NCBI RefSeq assembly: GCF_036226365.1
Contig: NZ_CP108462.1
Coordinates: 2,956,501-3,020,500 of the forward strand
Source of the DNA: Streptomyces sp. NBC_01262
Lineage (GTDB): Bacteria; Actinomycetota; Actinomycetes; Streptomycetales; Streptomycetaceae
Direction of reading: 5' to 3'
DNA: 64,000 bases
A model generated the notes under the pieces. It saw only the letters and a list, made by a program, of their open reading frames with translations. It did no database searches and was not told where the DNA came from. Position 1 is the first letter of the stretch, and each line of letters opens with the position of its first letter. Positions 50,092 to 57,722 of the stretch are shown in pieces. The position numbers and the translations under genes were made by a program.

Positions 50092-50135
50092 CCTCCGGAG
50101 CCGTGTGCGCAGGTTCGAATCCTGCCGGGGGCACT
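50092..50135 (+). repeat. Right attachment site of AICE-1
   Basis: 44 bp identical to the 3' half of tRNA-Arg(CCG) at 33467-33510. The 5' half of a tRNA is absent to its left, so this is the element-derived copy, not a gene. Confidence 0.93.
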
Positions 50136-50150
50136 TCGCACGAAGTGCCA

Positions 50151-50192
50151 AAAGACCCCGCCACCAGCCCAGACGCTGAGTGCGGGGTCTTT
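50151..50192. terminator. Hairpin after the right att site
   Basis: AAAGACCCCGC and GCGGGGTCTTT are separated by 20 bases. It follows the att copy as a tRNA terminator would, and was probably downstream of the tRNA before AICE-1 arrived (or belongs to AICE-2). Confidence 0.75.
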
Positions 50193-50372
50193 GCGTGTGT
50201 GCAGGCGGATGCCGCCGGATGCGGCTCCATGACAGTGATCACGTAATGACCACGTAATGATCTTGGCTGGCTTACCCGCAGGCCACAGCCGTGTTTCCCC
50301 GGGCGACGACCTCATCAGATTCATGGCACAAGAAGACGGTCAAGGCCACCCACCGATGGTCATCCCCGCTCA

Positions 50373-50993
50373 TCAGCTCCCGTCGGCAGGATCTACCCAG
50401 TGGCGTGCCAGAGCTGGCGGCAGCCATTCCTCATCCTCGGCTCGGTCGAGAACCGGAGGCTCTACCTGTCCCGGCAACGGTCCGGCGTCGATGACGGACT
50501 CTAGGGATGCCTGCACGTAGCGCAGATAGCCCCGGACATCGCGTATCTGCCGTTGTCTGTGCCCACGGCCCACGCCGCGTCGGCCGACGTCATAGGCGAG
50601 TCTCACCAGGGTTCGGTACCGCTCGCGGACCTCAATGTCACCAATGCCGAGGAGTTCCGTGTGCATCCCACGGCGAAGAGACTCCATGGCCAACGAGCAT
50701 TGCTTGCGGGCATCCTCGCTGAGCGTTGGTTCCTGCTCGAACACATCTGGCAGTGACGGCAGCCAGTTGTAGAGATCAGCCAAGCGCTCAAGTAGTAGCT
50801 GAGCCGCTGCCCCCGCACGCTCAGCACGTGCCAATCGTGTGTCAACAGCCTGTTGTGTCGAGGCCAGCTCAGCCTGGGCAACGATCGTCTTCGTCAACTG
50901 CCAGCGAGTAACGAAGACGGTGATCGCACCACCAACGAGCGTCCCGAGCACGGCACTAACAGTCTCACCCGCAAGATCAGCCAAACCGCTCAT
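50373..50993 (-). CDS. Membrane-anchored helical protein, unknown function
   Basis: 206 aa from the ATG at 50993 (no strong ribosome site; a GTG at 51026 is an alternative). A hydrophobic segment at about 9-30 (TVSAVLGTLVGGAITVFVT) is followed by a long helical region with heptad-like pattern (60-120), then an Arg-rich part (RRGVGRGHRQRQIRD) and an acidic end. No family recognised. Located between the att copy and the AICE-2 integrase, a cargo position like 33699-34517 in AICE-1. Confidence 0.6.
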   Translation of the reverse strand: MSGLADLAGETVSAVLGTLVGGAITVFVTRWQLTKTIVAQAELASTQQAVDTRLARAERAGAAAQLLLERLADLYNWLPSLPDVFEQEPTLSEDARKQCSLAMESLRRGMHTELLGIGDIEVRERYRTLVRLAYDVGRRGVGRGHRQRQIRDVRGYLRYVQASLESVIDAGPLPGQVEPPVLDRAEDEEWLPPALARHWVDPADGS

Positions 50994-51063
50994 CTGTACA
51001 TCGTCGACGGGCAGCCGAACCCCCACAAGGGCCAGTCATAGCCACCAGTTGCCGGGCATGACT

Positions 51064-51087
51064 GAGCCCCGGATCACTCCGGGGCTC
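51064..51087. terminator. Terminator after the AICE-2 integrase
   Basis: Perfect 10-bp arms GAGCCCCGGA / TCCGGGGCTC with a 4-base loop, 25 bases beyond the int stop codon. Confidence 0.82.
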
Positions 51088-51111
51088 GCGTCCATCAGTC
51101 CAGTGGACCAT

Positions 51112-52500
51112 TCAGTTCTCGGGACCGTCCTCCTCCCCCAGGCCCTGCATGATCCGGTCGTTCATCTCGGTCTCCTGGCCGTCGATGCACTTGGCGTAGA
51201 TCTTGAGCAGTACGTCCACCGAGTGCCCCGCCCGTGCCGCCACTTCGGGCGCGGGTACGCCGGAGTTGAGCCACTGTGAGACGCCCGCGTGCCGCAGGTC
51301 GTACGGCCGGAAGGCCAGCACCGAGGAGACCTGCCCCGGCAGAAGCGCCAACTCCCGCGACTGCTTCCACACACGGGAGTAGGACGAGGCGGCCACGACG
51401 TTGCCCCGCTCGCTGGCGAACAGCCGGCCGTCCTCCGCCGTGCCGAATGCGTCGAGGTGTTCTCGCAGCATCCGCACGAGCGGCGGAGGGATGGGCACGA
51501 TGCGTACCTCGCCAGCCGCACGCTGCTTCAGACCTCGCCGGTCGTGCGCCTCGCCGGAGTCGGTCCACGCCTTGTCCGCTGTCGGACGAGTCTCCGCCAG
51601 CTCGATCCGGCCCCAGCCGTTCACCGGAAGGGTGCAGTCCGAACGCCGCAGGCCCAGCGCCTCCCCTGGCCGCATGGCCGCGTAGTACAGGCAGCCGAAG
51701 AACGCCCGCAGCCGCCGGCCGCTGGCCCGTTCATAGCCACCGACGTATGTCACCGCCGCCAGCAGTTCCCGCGCCTGCCGAGGGTTGACCACAACGCGCC
51801 GGTCAATCTCCTGCACTGCCCGCCGCCCGCGCTTTCGACGCACCCGGCCGAGCGGATTGGAGGGCAGCATCTCCAGCTCAACCGCGTACTCCAGCACATT
51901 GAAGACCACCGCCCGACGACGCCGGTACGTCTGCGTAGCCGCAGGTTTGCCGTCGAGCTTCCGCTCCAGCGCGCCGACCAGGTCGTGAACCCGGCCGATC
52001 TCCTGCAACTCCGCCACCGGCAGCGACGCCCGTTCCAGCCACTTCACCGCCGCCGCGATCTCCTCCGGCCGCTCCCGCTCCCGCCGAGGCGGCGCCAGAA
52101 CGTACGAGCGCAACGCCCGCCGCACATCCTTCACCACGGGCTGCCCCCGCACCGGCTTGACCAGCCCGGGGAGGACCGTAGCCAGCGCGTCGGTCATGCT
52201 GTCGCGCTGCTTCGCCGAGGCGTCCGCCCATCGGTGGTCGAGGTACTTCACCGCCAGCTCCAGGAGCGACAGCGCCGCCTTGCCGACGCGCAGCGAGTCA
52301 GGCAAGCCGGTCACCGTGTCGAAGGGCTCGCCCTTGTCCGCCGCCTGGAGCAACTTCGCGCGGAAGCGATCGGCCAGCGCCTTGGTCTTGTGCGACTCGT
52401 GGAAGGGCTGCCCGTCCACGGACCACCGCACCAGGTACGTCGGTTTCTTCGCAGAGCGGTTGACGCTCAGCTTCCAGATGACGACCTTGTACGACTTCAC
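51112..52500 (-). CDS. int: Tyrosine integrase of AICE-2
   Basis: 462 aa from a GTG that overlaps the xis stop codon by four bases. Catalytic residues: R277 in AAMRPGEALGL, R403 H404 in FRPYDLRHAG, H426 in ARAGHSVDV and nucleophile Y435 in LKIYAKC. Residues 1-55 are arm-binding-like and 75-215 core-binding. It shares the RPYDLRH box, the spacing and the ending CIDGxE with the AICE-1 integrase, so the two are homologous and could recognise related sites. Confidence 0.95.
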   Translation of the reverse strand: MKSYKVVIWKLSVNRSAKKPTYLVRWSVDGQPFHESHKTKALADRFRAKLLQAADKGEPFDTVTGLPDSLRVGKAALSLLELAVKYLDHRWADASAKQRDSMTDALATVLPGLVKPVRGQPVVKDVRRALRSYVLAPPRRERERPEEIAAAVKWLERASLPVAELQEIGRVHDLVGALERKLDGKPAATQTYRRRRAVVFNVLEYAVELEMLPSNPLGRVRRKRGRRAVQEIDRRVVVNPRQARELLAAVTYVGGYERASGRRLRAFFGCLYYAAMRPGEALGLRRSDCTLPVNGWGRIELAETRPTADKAWTDSGEAHDRRGLKQRAAGEVRIVPIPPPLVRMLREHLDAFGTAEDGRLFASERGNVVAASSYSRVWKQSRELALLPGQVSSVLAFRPYDLRHAGVSQWLNSGVPAPEVAARAGHSVDVLLKIYAKCIDGQETEMNDRIMQGLGEEDGPEN

Positions 52501-52697
52501 CGCGGCCCCTCCCCCCTGTCGTCCAGCCAGGCATTGAGCACGTCGCGCCGGACGCGCAACTGCCCGTTCGGGAGCCGGATGCAGCGCGGCGCAGTCCGCA
52601 GCTCCCGCCAGCGGTAGAAGGTGCGCCGGGAGATCCCGCCCAGCTCCTCAAGCACCTGACGCACGGTCAGCAGCTCCGCCGCCCGCTCACGCGCCAT
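52497..52697 (-). CDS. xis: Excisionase (helix-turn-helix)
   Basis: 66 aa from the ATG at 52697 (a GTG one codon earlier is possible). HTH LLTVRQVLEELGGISRRTFY (9-28), wing IRLPNGQLRVRRDVLNAWL (40-58): the same plan as the AICE-1 excisionase. It overlaps repSA by 11 bases and int by four. Confidence 0.9.
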   Translation of the reverse strand: MARERAAELLTVRQVLEELGGISRRTFYRWRELRTAPRCIRLPNGQLRVRRDVLNAWLDDRGEGPR

Positions 52698-54057
52698 CAC
52701 GACCACCGCCCTCCCGGACCGAGGCAGCAATGAGCGCGGCCTCCGGCGAGTAACCACGCCCCGCGTACCGCCACCGGCCGACCGTGACCGTCGACCGCGC
52801 GCCCAGGCCCAGCGCCGTCCGCTGCTGCTCCGCACGATGCTCGGCACGCACCTGCCGTAACGCGGTCAGGGTGGTGGAGTAGCGCCGCGACTTGCTGGAG
52901 AAGTGGCCCCCGTAGCCGAGCATGTGCGCCCACTCCCGCAGCCTCAGCGGCTCGAACGACGGCAGACCCCCCAGCCACCAGCACGTACCAATCATGCGGA
53001 GCGGGTGGTCCCGAACGGGCAGCATGACCAGGTCAGTCGCATGGCGGATACGCCCGTCCACCGCGCCGGCCGCTTCGGCGCCCTTGGTCGCGTACTTCGC
53101 GATGTACCCGGCGACCGCCGCCGAGGTAAGCCGCTCCCCCGCTCCGAATGCCGCGATCGGCCGTACGTCGACCTGCGCGCCGAAGCGCAGAATGCGCCGG
53201 CCGACGACCTCACTCCCGGGCCCGACCAGTCGCACCGGCCCGACAGCCGCGCGCACCGCATCCGCAAGGAGGTGCGTCGTGGTCCAGCCGGGCGGTGCCG
53301 ACTCCGGACCCTCCGGGCCGTCGAGCCGGATCACGGCATGGAAGTGGATCAGGCCGCGGCGCTGGTACTCGGCCACCTTCGCGTACGACAGCCGTGCCAC
53401 CTCGCCGAACTCGCTACGGGACAGCCCAGCCCGCCGGGCGAGTTCGCGCCGCAATTCCAGCGCGAAGCGGTGCCAGAGTTCCCCTGCACGCGCCTGCCAG
53501 AGCACGGCCCCCGCGTAGTCGTAGCAGCGCGGGCAGAGCGGTTCGCCGAGGCGCGGATCGTCCTGCGCGTGCCGGATATGGCACCCGAGTGGCGCACCGT
53601 GCGGACAGCCCTCCCCCACTTTGCGCGGCCGGCAAGCGCGCACTCGGCCGTCACGTTCGCGCCGGGTGTGGACCGGGCCGAAGCCCGGTGCGGTGAGGGT
53701 GGCGAACACCCGAGGGTGCCCGCCGATCTCCTCCGTGACACCTTTGCCGCCGACGAGCCCGGCCCGGATGAGCTGGTACGTGTCCGCCCGGTAAAGGCGG
53801 GAGCACGTCGGGCATACGGAGGCCCGACGATTGCCGCACGCGGTCAGCAGCCGCCCGCCGTACAGATCCGAGTCGTACGAGAGCAGCGCCTCCCCGGTCG
53901 TCGTGTCGAAGACGGTCGCGCCGCCGACCAGGTGGACGGGGTTCGTGCAGCCGGCGAGGCGGACGATGTTGCGGTGCCACGCATCGAACCCGGGCTCCGC
54001 CGCCCTGCCGACGAGCGCGACGACGCCCTTCGGCAGCGGCATCGGGCCGCCGTTCAT
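52687..54057 (-). CDS. repSA: Rolling-circle replication initiator, RepSA family
   Basis: Starts replication of the excised circle at its double-strand origin. ATG at 54057 gives 456 aa, close to RepSA of pSAM2. Zinc-like cysteines lie at C82-PT-C85 and in the CPHG...CPRC region (151-178). The HUH metal motif is HFH (238-240) in GLIHFHAVIRL, and the catalytic tyrosine region is YIAKYATK (318-325). It may also include its own origin, as in related elements. Coupled by overlap with xis and with the gene upstream. Confidence 0.9.
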   Translation of the reverse strand: MNGGPMPLPKGVVALVGRAAEPGFDAWHRNIVRLAGCTNPVHLVGGATVFDTTTGEALLSYDSDLYGGRLLTACGNRRASVCPTCSRLYRADTYQLIRAGLVGGKGVTEEIGGHPRVFATLTAPGFGPVHTRRERDGRVRACRPRKVGEGCPHGAPLGCHIRHAQDDPRLGEPLCPRCYDYAGAVLWQARAGELWHRFALELRRELARRAGLSRSEFGEVARLSYAKVAEYQRRGLIHFHAVIRLDGPEGPESAPPGWTTTHLLADAVRAAVGPVRLVGPGSEVVGRRILRFGAQVDVRPIAAFGAGERLTSAAVAGYIAKYATKGAEAAGAVDGRIRHATDLVMLPVRDHPLRMIGTCWWLGGLPSFEPLRLREWAHMLGYGGHFSSKSRRYSTTLTALRQVRAEHRAEQQRTALGLGARSTVTVGRWRYAGRGYSPEAALIAASVREGGGRDGA

Positions 54058-54305
54058 CGCGACCCCCCGAAGGCCTGCCACATCACGGCGGTGATCGCCG
54101 CCGGTCCCGTCTTGGCGCTGAATCGGAGGGTGGGTTCCGTAAGCCACAGCGCGGCGGCGTGCGCCGGGCACAGACGCCGTTCGAAGCCGTCGAGTCCGAC
54201 GAGGACGATCTCCTCCCGGCCGACGCACATCGGGCGCTCTTCCTCGCGCAGTTCGCACCGCGCGAAGGGGGACGGGGATTTGCGCGAACGATTCGCGGTG
54301 GACAA
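54054..54305 (-). CDS. Small Cys/His-containing AICE-2 protein
   Basis: The frame ends in ATGA overlapping repSA. The start is uncertain: TTG at 54305 (GGAG ten bases upstream) gives 83 aa and includes a Cys that may complete a zinc site (RCEL ... PMCVG ... LCPAH); ATG at 54230 gives 58 aa. The C-terminal part AAALWLTEPTLRF is helical. Small proteins of this kind precede repSA in related elements. The 100-base stretch upstream holds GAAAGGAG-type ribosome sites. Confidence 0.55.
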   Translation of the reverse strand: MSTANRSRKSPSPFARCELREEERPMCVGREEIVLVGLDGFERRLCPAHAAALWLTEPTLRFSAKTGPAAITAVMWQAFGGSR

Positions 54306-54409
54306 AGTGTGAGTACTCCTTTCACTGCTTACGTGGCGGATGGAGTGGGTTCCTGGCGGGGTCGGGTTTGGCGACTTCGCGCCCCGTCGGGAACCCGTCT
54401 TGCGGGCGG

Positions 54410-54460
54410 TCAGGGTGCGTCCTTGGGCGGTACGGCCGTGACCTTGAGGTACTCGGGCAT
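54410..54460 (-). CDS. Micro-ORF MPEYLKVTAVPPKDAP
   Basis: 16 codons from an ATG that has AAAGGAGG ten bases upstream, one of the best ribosome sites in the element. It lies between the Cys/His gene and the two-helix membrane protein, in the same orientation. No family known to me; it could be a leader peptide or a tiny transfer protein. Confidence 0.4.
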   Translation of the reverse strand: MPEYLKVTAVPPKDAP

Positions 54461-54496
54461 GGGGGGCACCCTCCTTTCGAAAGCTCGGGTTGGATG

Positions 54497-54691
54497 TCAG
54501 AAGCGGAGTTGGCCGAGGAAGCCGCTCACGCCGTCGAGGACCGTCTGAACGACCGGCGCGGCCACGGTCTTGGCCAGCAGGAAACCGAAGGTTCCGCAGA
54601 GCAGGAACTCGGCCCACTTCAGGTAGCGGATACGCAGCAGGAACCAGATCAGAAGGCCGAGCAGCAGCACGACCGACATGGACACGAGCAC
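54497..54691 (-). CDS. Two-helix membrane protein (Spd-like)
   Basis: 64 aa from a GTG with AGAGGGG six bases upstream. Hydrophobic segments at about 2-19 and 27-50, with FGFLLAKTVAAPV in the second. Same length, topology and FGFxLA pattern as the AICE-1 protein at 39390-39584; both are probably spread functions. Confidence 0.7.
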   Translation of the reverse strand: MLVSMSVVLLLGLLIWFLLRIRYLKWAEFLLCGTFGFLLAKTVAAPVVQTVLDGVSGFLGQLRF

Positions 54692-54703
54692 GGCAGTCCC
54701 CTC

Positions 54704-56032
54704 TCATCCGGCGTCGGCCAGCTCGGGCAGGTCGGGCAAGTGCGGGGTGAGGTGCGTGTACTCAGCCGCGATGGCCTCCGCGTCCGTCTCCGTGACCAGC
54801 TGGGACCGGGCCCGTTCCCAGCCGTCCCCGGAGGCCAGGACCGCCGTGCCCGCCTGCTCCGGCGTGATCGCTTGAGCGGCCTTGAGCGCGTCGGGATTGA
54901 GGTCACCAAGCGCCATCTCCGCCGTACCGGGGTCAGACACGCGGTGACAGACCCGGCCGGCCAATTGGGCGCGCAGCGCGGTGACGCCGGGCCCCATGTC
55001 GGAACCGACCCGTTGGCCCGCCACGATGAGGAACACGCCGAGCGCCGCGCCGAGTTGGGCCAACCGGATCAGAGCCGTCGCCGCCGCTTGTGCCTCGTCC
55101 TTCTCACTGCGGTTGGCGAGGAGGAACAGCTCCGCGATCTCGTCGACAATGACCACCACCGGCACCGGCCGCTCCTCGTCCGCCAGGCCCCAGACGTTCC
55201 GGACATGGGCCGCCCGGCAGACCGCCATCCGGTCGAGGGTCATATCGACGAGCGCGGTCAGGAGCTTCACCGCTTGCGCGCGATTGGTCGCCAGCGCCGA
55301 CAACCGGGCCCCGTAGAGCGACAGCTCCATGCCGCCCTTGCAGTCGATCCCGACCAGCGCCACCCGTTGCGGAGCCAGCCCCGCCACGAGGGCATTGATC
55401 AGCGTCGACTTTCCGGACCGGGTGGCCCCGACGATGAGCCAGTGCGGCACCCGCCGCAGGTCGATCAGCCACTCTGTTCCGGTCTCCAGCACACCCACGG
55501 CCACCCGCAGCAAGCTCTCGGGCCCGCGTTGCTTGGGTATTCGCGGCTCTTGGAGCGGATCAGCAGCCGAGGCCCCGAGACGCACGACACCCGGTTTCCA
55601 GGTGGTCACGCGGACCGCGTGCACCTCCCAGGCGTGCGACATCGCGGACGAGGCCTTGACGAAATCCTCCGGAGTCTGGCCGGGCAGTAACCGAACCAGG
55701 AACCAAAACCCGCCCGCAGTCGGCCGTACGACCCCGCGTCGAGGAACGCGCGGCTGAGGAGGCGGTGCCCCCTTGCCGACGAGCCCCGAGACCACGATCA
55801 GCGCGGCCTTACGGCTCACGGCCAGCCCGCAGCCGGCCATCAGCGGTCGCCAGGTCCGCACGATCCGGAAGTAGGCGGCCGGGAAGCCCAACACCAGCCA
55901 CCAGGCCACCGGATAGCGGCGGCGCAGGGCCGGGCCTGCGATGAGCAGACCCGACACCAGCGCTGCGGCCACCACCAGGAACCAGCTCGGCCAGGTCGCC
56001 CCGGCCGATGGAGTGGAGGCCAGGAGGATCAC
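54704..56032 (-). CDS. traSA: FtsK/SpoIIIE-type conjugal translocase (TraSA-like)
   Basis: GTG at 56032 overlaps the preceding stop codon by four bases and gives 442 aa; the frame is open for 190 more codons upstream but that part is a shadow. Hydrophobic segments at about 16-34 and 43-58; Walker A GATRSGKST (202-210); Walker B VVVIVDEIAEL near 283-293; a later IVAGQRVGSD motif near 328. Shorter than the 743-aa translocase of AICE-1, lacking its long N-terminal part. Transfers double-stranded DNA between hyphae. Confidence 0.9.
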   Translation of the reverse strand: MILLASTPSAGATWPSWFLVVAAALVSGLLIAGPALRRRYPVAWWLVLGFPAAYFRIVRTWRPLMAGCGLAVSRKAALIVVSGLVGKGAPPPQPRVPRRGVVRPTAGGFWFLVRLLPGQTPEDFVKASSAMSHAWEVHAVRVTTWKPGVVRLGASAADPLQEPRIPKQRGPESLLRVAVGVLETGTEWLIDLRRVPHWLIVGATRSGKSTLINALVAGLAPQRVALVGIDCKGGMELSLYGARLSALATNRAQAVKLLTALVDMTLDRMAVCRAAHVRNVWGLADEERPVPVVVIVDEIAELFLLANRSEKDEAQAAATALIRLAQLGAALGVFLIVAGQRVGSDMGPGVTALRAQLAGRVCHRVSDPGTAEMALGDLNPDALKAAQAITPEQAGTAVLASGDGWERARSQLVTETDAEAIAAEYTHLTPHLPDLPELADAG

Positions 56033-56370
56033 TGTCCAGCCCCCTTCCCCGCCGGAGCGGTGAGGGGCCTGATCTCGGTGGCACGGAAGGCGATCCCGTG
56101 CCGTCCGTCGTTCTCCCACGGCGTCGCCACGAGATCCCGCACCTGCACCGGCATCCCGAGCAGGACGCCATTCGGCTCGCCGGGAACGCTTACGTTCACC
56201 ACGTCGGCCGACGACCCGGCCATGAGGCACAGGCCCACCTGATACACGGTCTGGCCGGTGTCGCGATCCACGCGGAGCTGGCCGGTCTCCCGGTTCGCCA
56301 GGCGCGGGGCCGGGGCCACCGCGCAGATGATCCCCGTGAACTTCGCTGTATCGATCGGAAGGGTTGCCAC
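56029..56370 (-). CDS. AICE-2 protein of unknown function, first gene of the transfer operon
   Basis: 113 aa from a GTG with GGAG nine bases upstream. Predicted beta-rich: FTGIICAVAPAPRLANRETG, QTVYQVGLCLM, NVSVPGEPNGVLLGMPVQVRDL (about 65-86). Proteins of this type precede traSA in pSAM2-like elements; no biochemical role is known to me. Divergent from korSA, with operator palindromes between. Confidence 0.7.
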   Translation of the reverse strand: MATLPIDTAKFTGIICAVAPAPRLANRETGQLRVDRDTGQTVYQVGLCLMAGSSADVVNVSVPGEPNGVLLGMPVQVRDLVATPWENDGRHGIAFRATEIRPLTAPAGKGAGQ

Positions 56371-56425
56371 TTCGCTGAACTCCTCTGCTCTCGCATCCGA
56401 AGGCCGATCCTCGGATTGCTTTACC

Positions 56426-56476
56426 ACCCGTAGTACGGGTTGAGCCCAGAGTGCAGCCCGTAGTACGGGTTGTCAA
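56426..56476. promoter_or_regulatory. Two KorSA-type operators and candidate tra promoter
   Basis: ACCCGTAGTACGGGT (56426-56440) and CCCGTAGTACGGG (56457-56469) are palindromes with centres 30 bp apart, about three helical turns. On the minus strand TTGACA (56471-56476) is 17 bases before CACTCT (56448-56453), so the second operator lies between the -35 and -10 boxes of a promoter for the transfer operon. KorSA-type repressors bind such sites. Confidence 0.75.
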
Positions 56477-56576
56477 CCCGCTTCCGATGAGGGACGCTGT
56501 CCTAGTCCTGATCCGCAGACGAAACGTCTCCCGTTCAGAACAGCCGAGCCACAACCACGGTCCACGGAGGGCCCGC

Positions 56577-57317
56577 ATGCCGCCCGAAAAAGCGCAGGCC
56601 AAGTACCGACTGATCGCAGATCACCTGCGACAAGGCATCTTGGACGGCACCTACCCCGCCGGCCAGCCACTCCCCTCCGAGGAAATGCTCGCCAAACAGT
56701 TCGGGGTCACCCGCCCCACCGTCCGGCAGGGCATCGCGGAGCTACGGGCCGCCGGTCTCGTCGAGGTGATGATGGGCCGCGGGATGTTCGTCCGCTCCCC
56801 ACACAACCGCCCCAGCATCACGCGTCCGCGCGGCGTACGACTCGCCCCGGACGGCCGCTACATCGAGGCCGACGGCATCCGCTGGACCGATGCCGAGCCG
56901 CCCGTATCGACCCGCACGGACGCCCCACTCGCCCTGGCCGATCTCCTGCACATCCCGCCTGGTGAGCCCATGTTCACCTACGACGCCCTCCAGACCGCTG
57001 AACACGGCCGCTTCCGCCAACTTCACCGCACCTTCGTGCCGTTCTCCGCGCTGATCGGCACGAAGTACGAGGAGGATGCGCCCCCGCCGGCCCCCGACTT
57101 GTACGCGGCACTCGCCGAGTTGGGCCACAAACTTCGCTTCACGGAACACCTGCGCACGAAGATGCCGCTCCCGGACCAGGCGAAGGCCCTCCGCCTCCCC
57201 AACGGCGTCCCGCTCCTCCACATCCTCCGCGTGACACTCGGCAGCGAAGGCAAGCCGCTCGCCCTGGAGGAGTTCAACCTCCCCGGCGACGACTTGGAAC
57301 TCACGTACCCCCTCTGA
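56577..57317 (+). CDS. korSA: KorSA-like GntR/UTRA transcriptional repressor
   Basis: Represses transfer and replication genes of pSAM2-type elements. ATG at 56577 with GGAGGG six bases upstream gives 246 aa. Winged helix at 8-73 (YRLIADHLRQGILDG; FGVTRPTVRQGIAELRAAGL), then a linker and a UTRA ligand-binding domain at about 95-240. The divergent gap carries two palindromic operators, so it probably also controls itself. A strong hairpin follows. Confidence 0.92.
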   Translation: MPPEKAQAKYRLIADHLRQGILDGTYPAGQPLPSEEMLAKQFGVTRPTVRQGIAELRAAGLVEVMMGRGMFVRSPHNRPSITRPRGVRLAPDGRYIEADGIRWTDAEPPVSTRTDAPLALADLLHIPPGEPMFTYDALQTAEHGRFRQLHRTFVPFSALIGTKYEEDAPPPAPDLYAALAELGHKLRFTEHLRTKMPLPDQAKALRLPNGVPLLHILRVTLGSEGKPLALEEFNLPGDDLELTYPL

Positions 57318-57405
57318 CGCCGCCCCCTGTCGGGTCCCAGGTGATGCCGACCCCTATGGCTCAGACTTTCTCTACGTCATCAAGGCGGCTCGCTCCGCTC
57401 CCCGC

Positions 57406-57436
57406 GCGCAGGCCCGGCCCCCGGCCGGGCCTGCGC
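57406..57436 (+). terminator. Terminator after korSA
   Basis: Perfect 14-bp arms GCGCAGGCCCGGCC and complement with a 3-base loop, 89 bases past the korSA stop codon. The rest of 57318-57722 (405 bases) shows no convincing gene. Confidence 0.82.
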
Positions 57437-57722
57437 TCCTCCGCCCCTCCGGCCCGGCCGGCACCCGTGCCGCGCTCTCAGCAATCCGCCGCCTGATGCC
57501 AGAGAAGGTGTACGTCGTGCCTGGGGCGGTCGGCTCCACGGCTTTAGCCAGCCACTTTGGCCCGAGCCTCGAAGATCATGGCCCCAACGTGGTCTTTACC
57601 AGGCAGGTCCACAGACTGCCCGACGCGCCGGAAGCCTACGATGGCATGATCAGTTGCTGGGTCTGTCTGCCATGTGTCGGAACATCCTAGGGGCCATAGA
57701 CCGCATCGGCCTCCCACCTCTA

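Larger units (their letters stand above)
33467..50135. mobile_element. AICE-1: integrative and conjugative element in tRNA-Arg(CCG), prim-pol type
   Basis: Bounded by perfect 44-bp direct repeats (33467-33510 and 50092-50135), the left one being the 3' half of tRNA-Arg. It contains the AICE modules int, xis, rep (RepA-like ATPase plus primase-polymerase), small transfer/spread genes, an FtsK-type translocase, regulators (XRE, Nudix, HD, GntR) and a cargo ATPase/HNH pair at the right end. Nearly all backbone genes are transcribed leftward from a divergent control region near 44860. All key genes look intact, so the element may be active. Confidence 0.9.
50136..57436. mobile_element. AICE-2: pSAM2-like element of RepSA type (limits approximate)
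   Basis: Holds int, xis, repSA, small transfer genes, an FtsK-type translocase and korSA in the order found in pSAM2. Its integrase lies 1 kb from the right att copy of AICE-1, in the same orientation and distance as the AICE-1 integrase from its own att, which suggests both elements used the same tRNA. No third copy of the 44-bp site was seen by eye to 64000, so the right limit is unknown; cargo may extend to about 61100. Confidence 0.65.

Noticed and set aside
57496..57690. 64-codon plus-strand frame starting MPEKVYVVPGAV
   Set aside because: No ribosome site, no conserved pattern, overlaps the uncertain start region of the P-loop ATPase.
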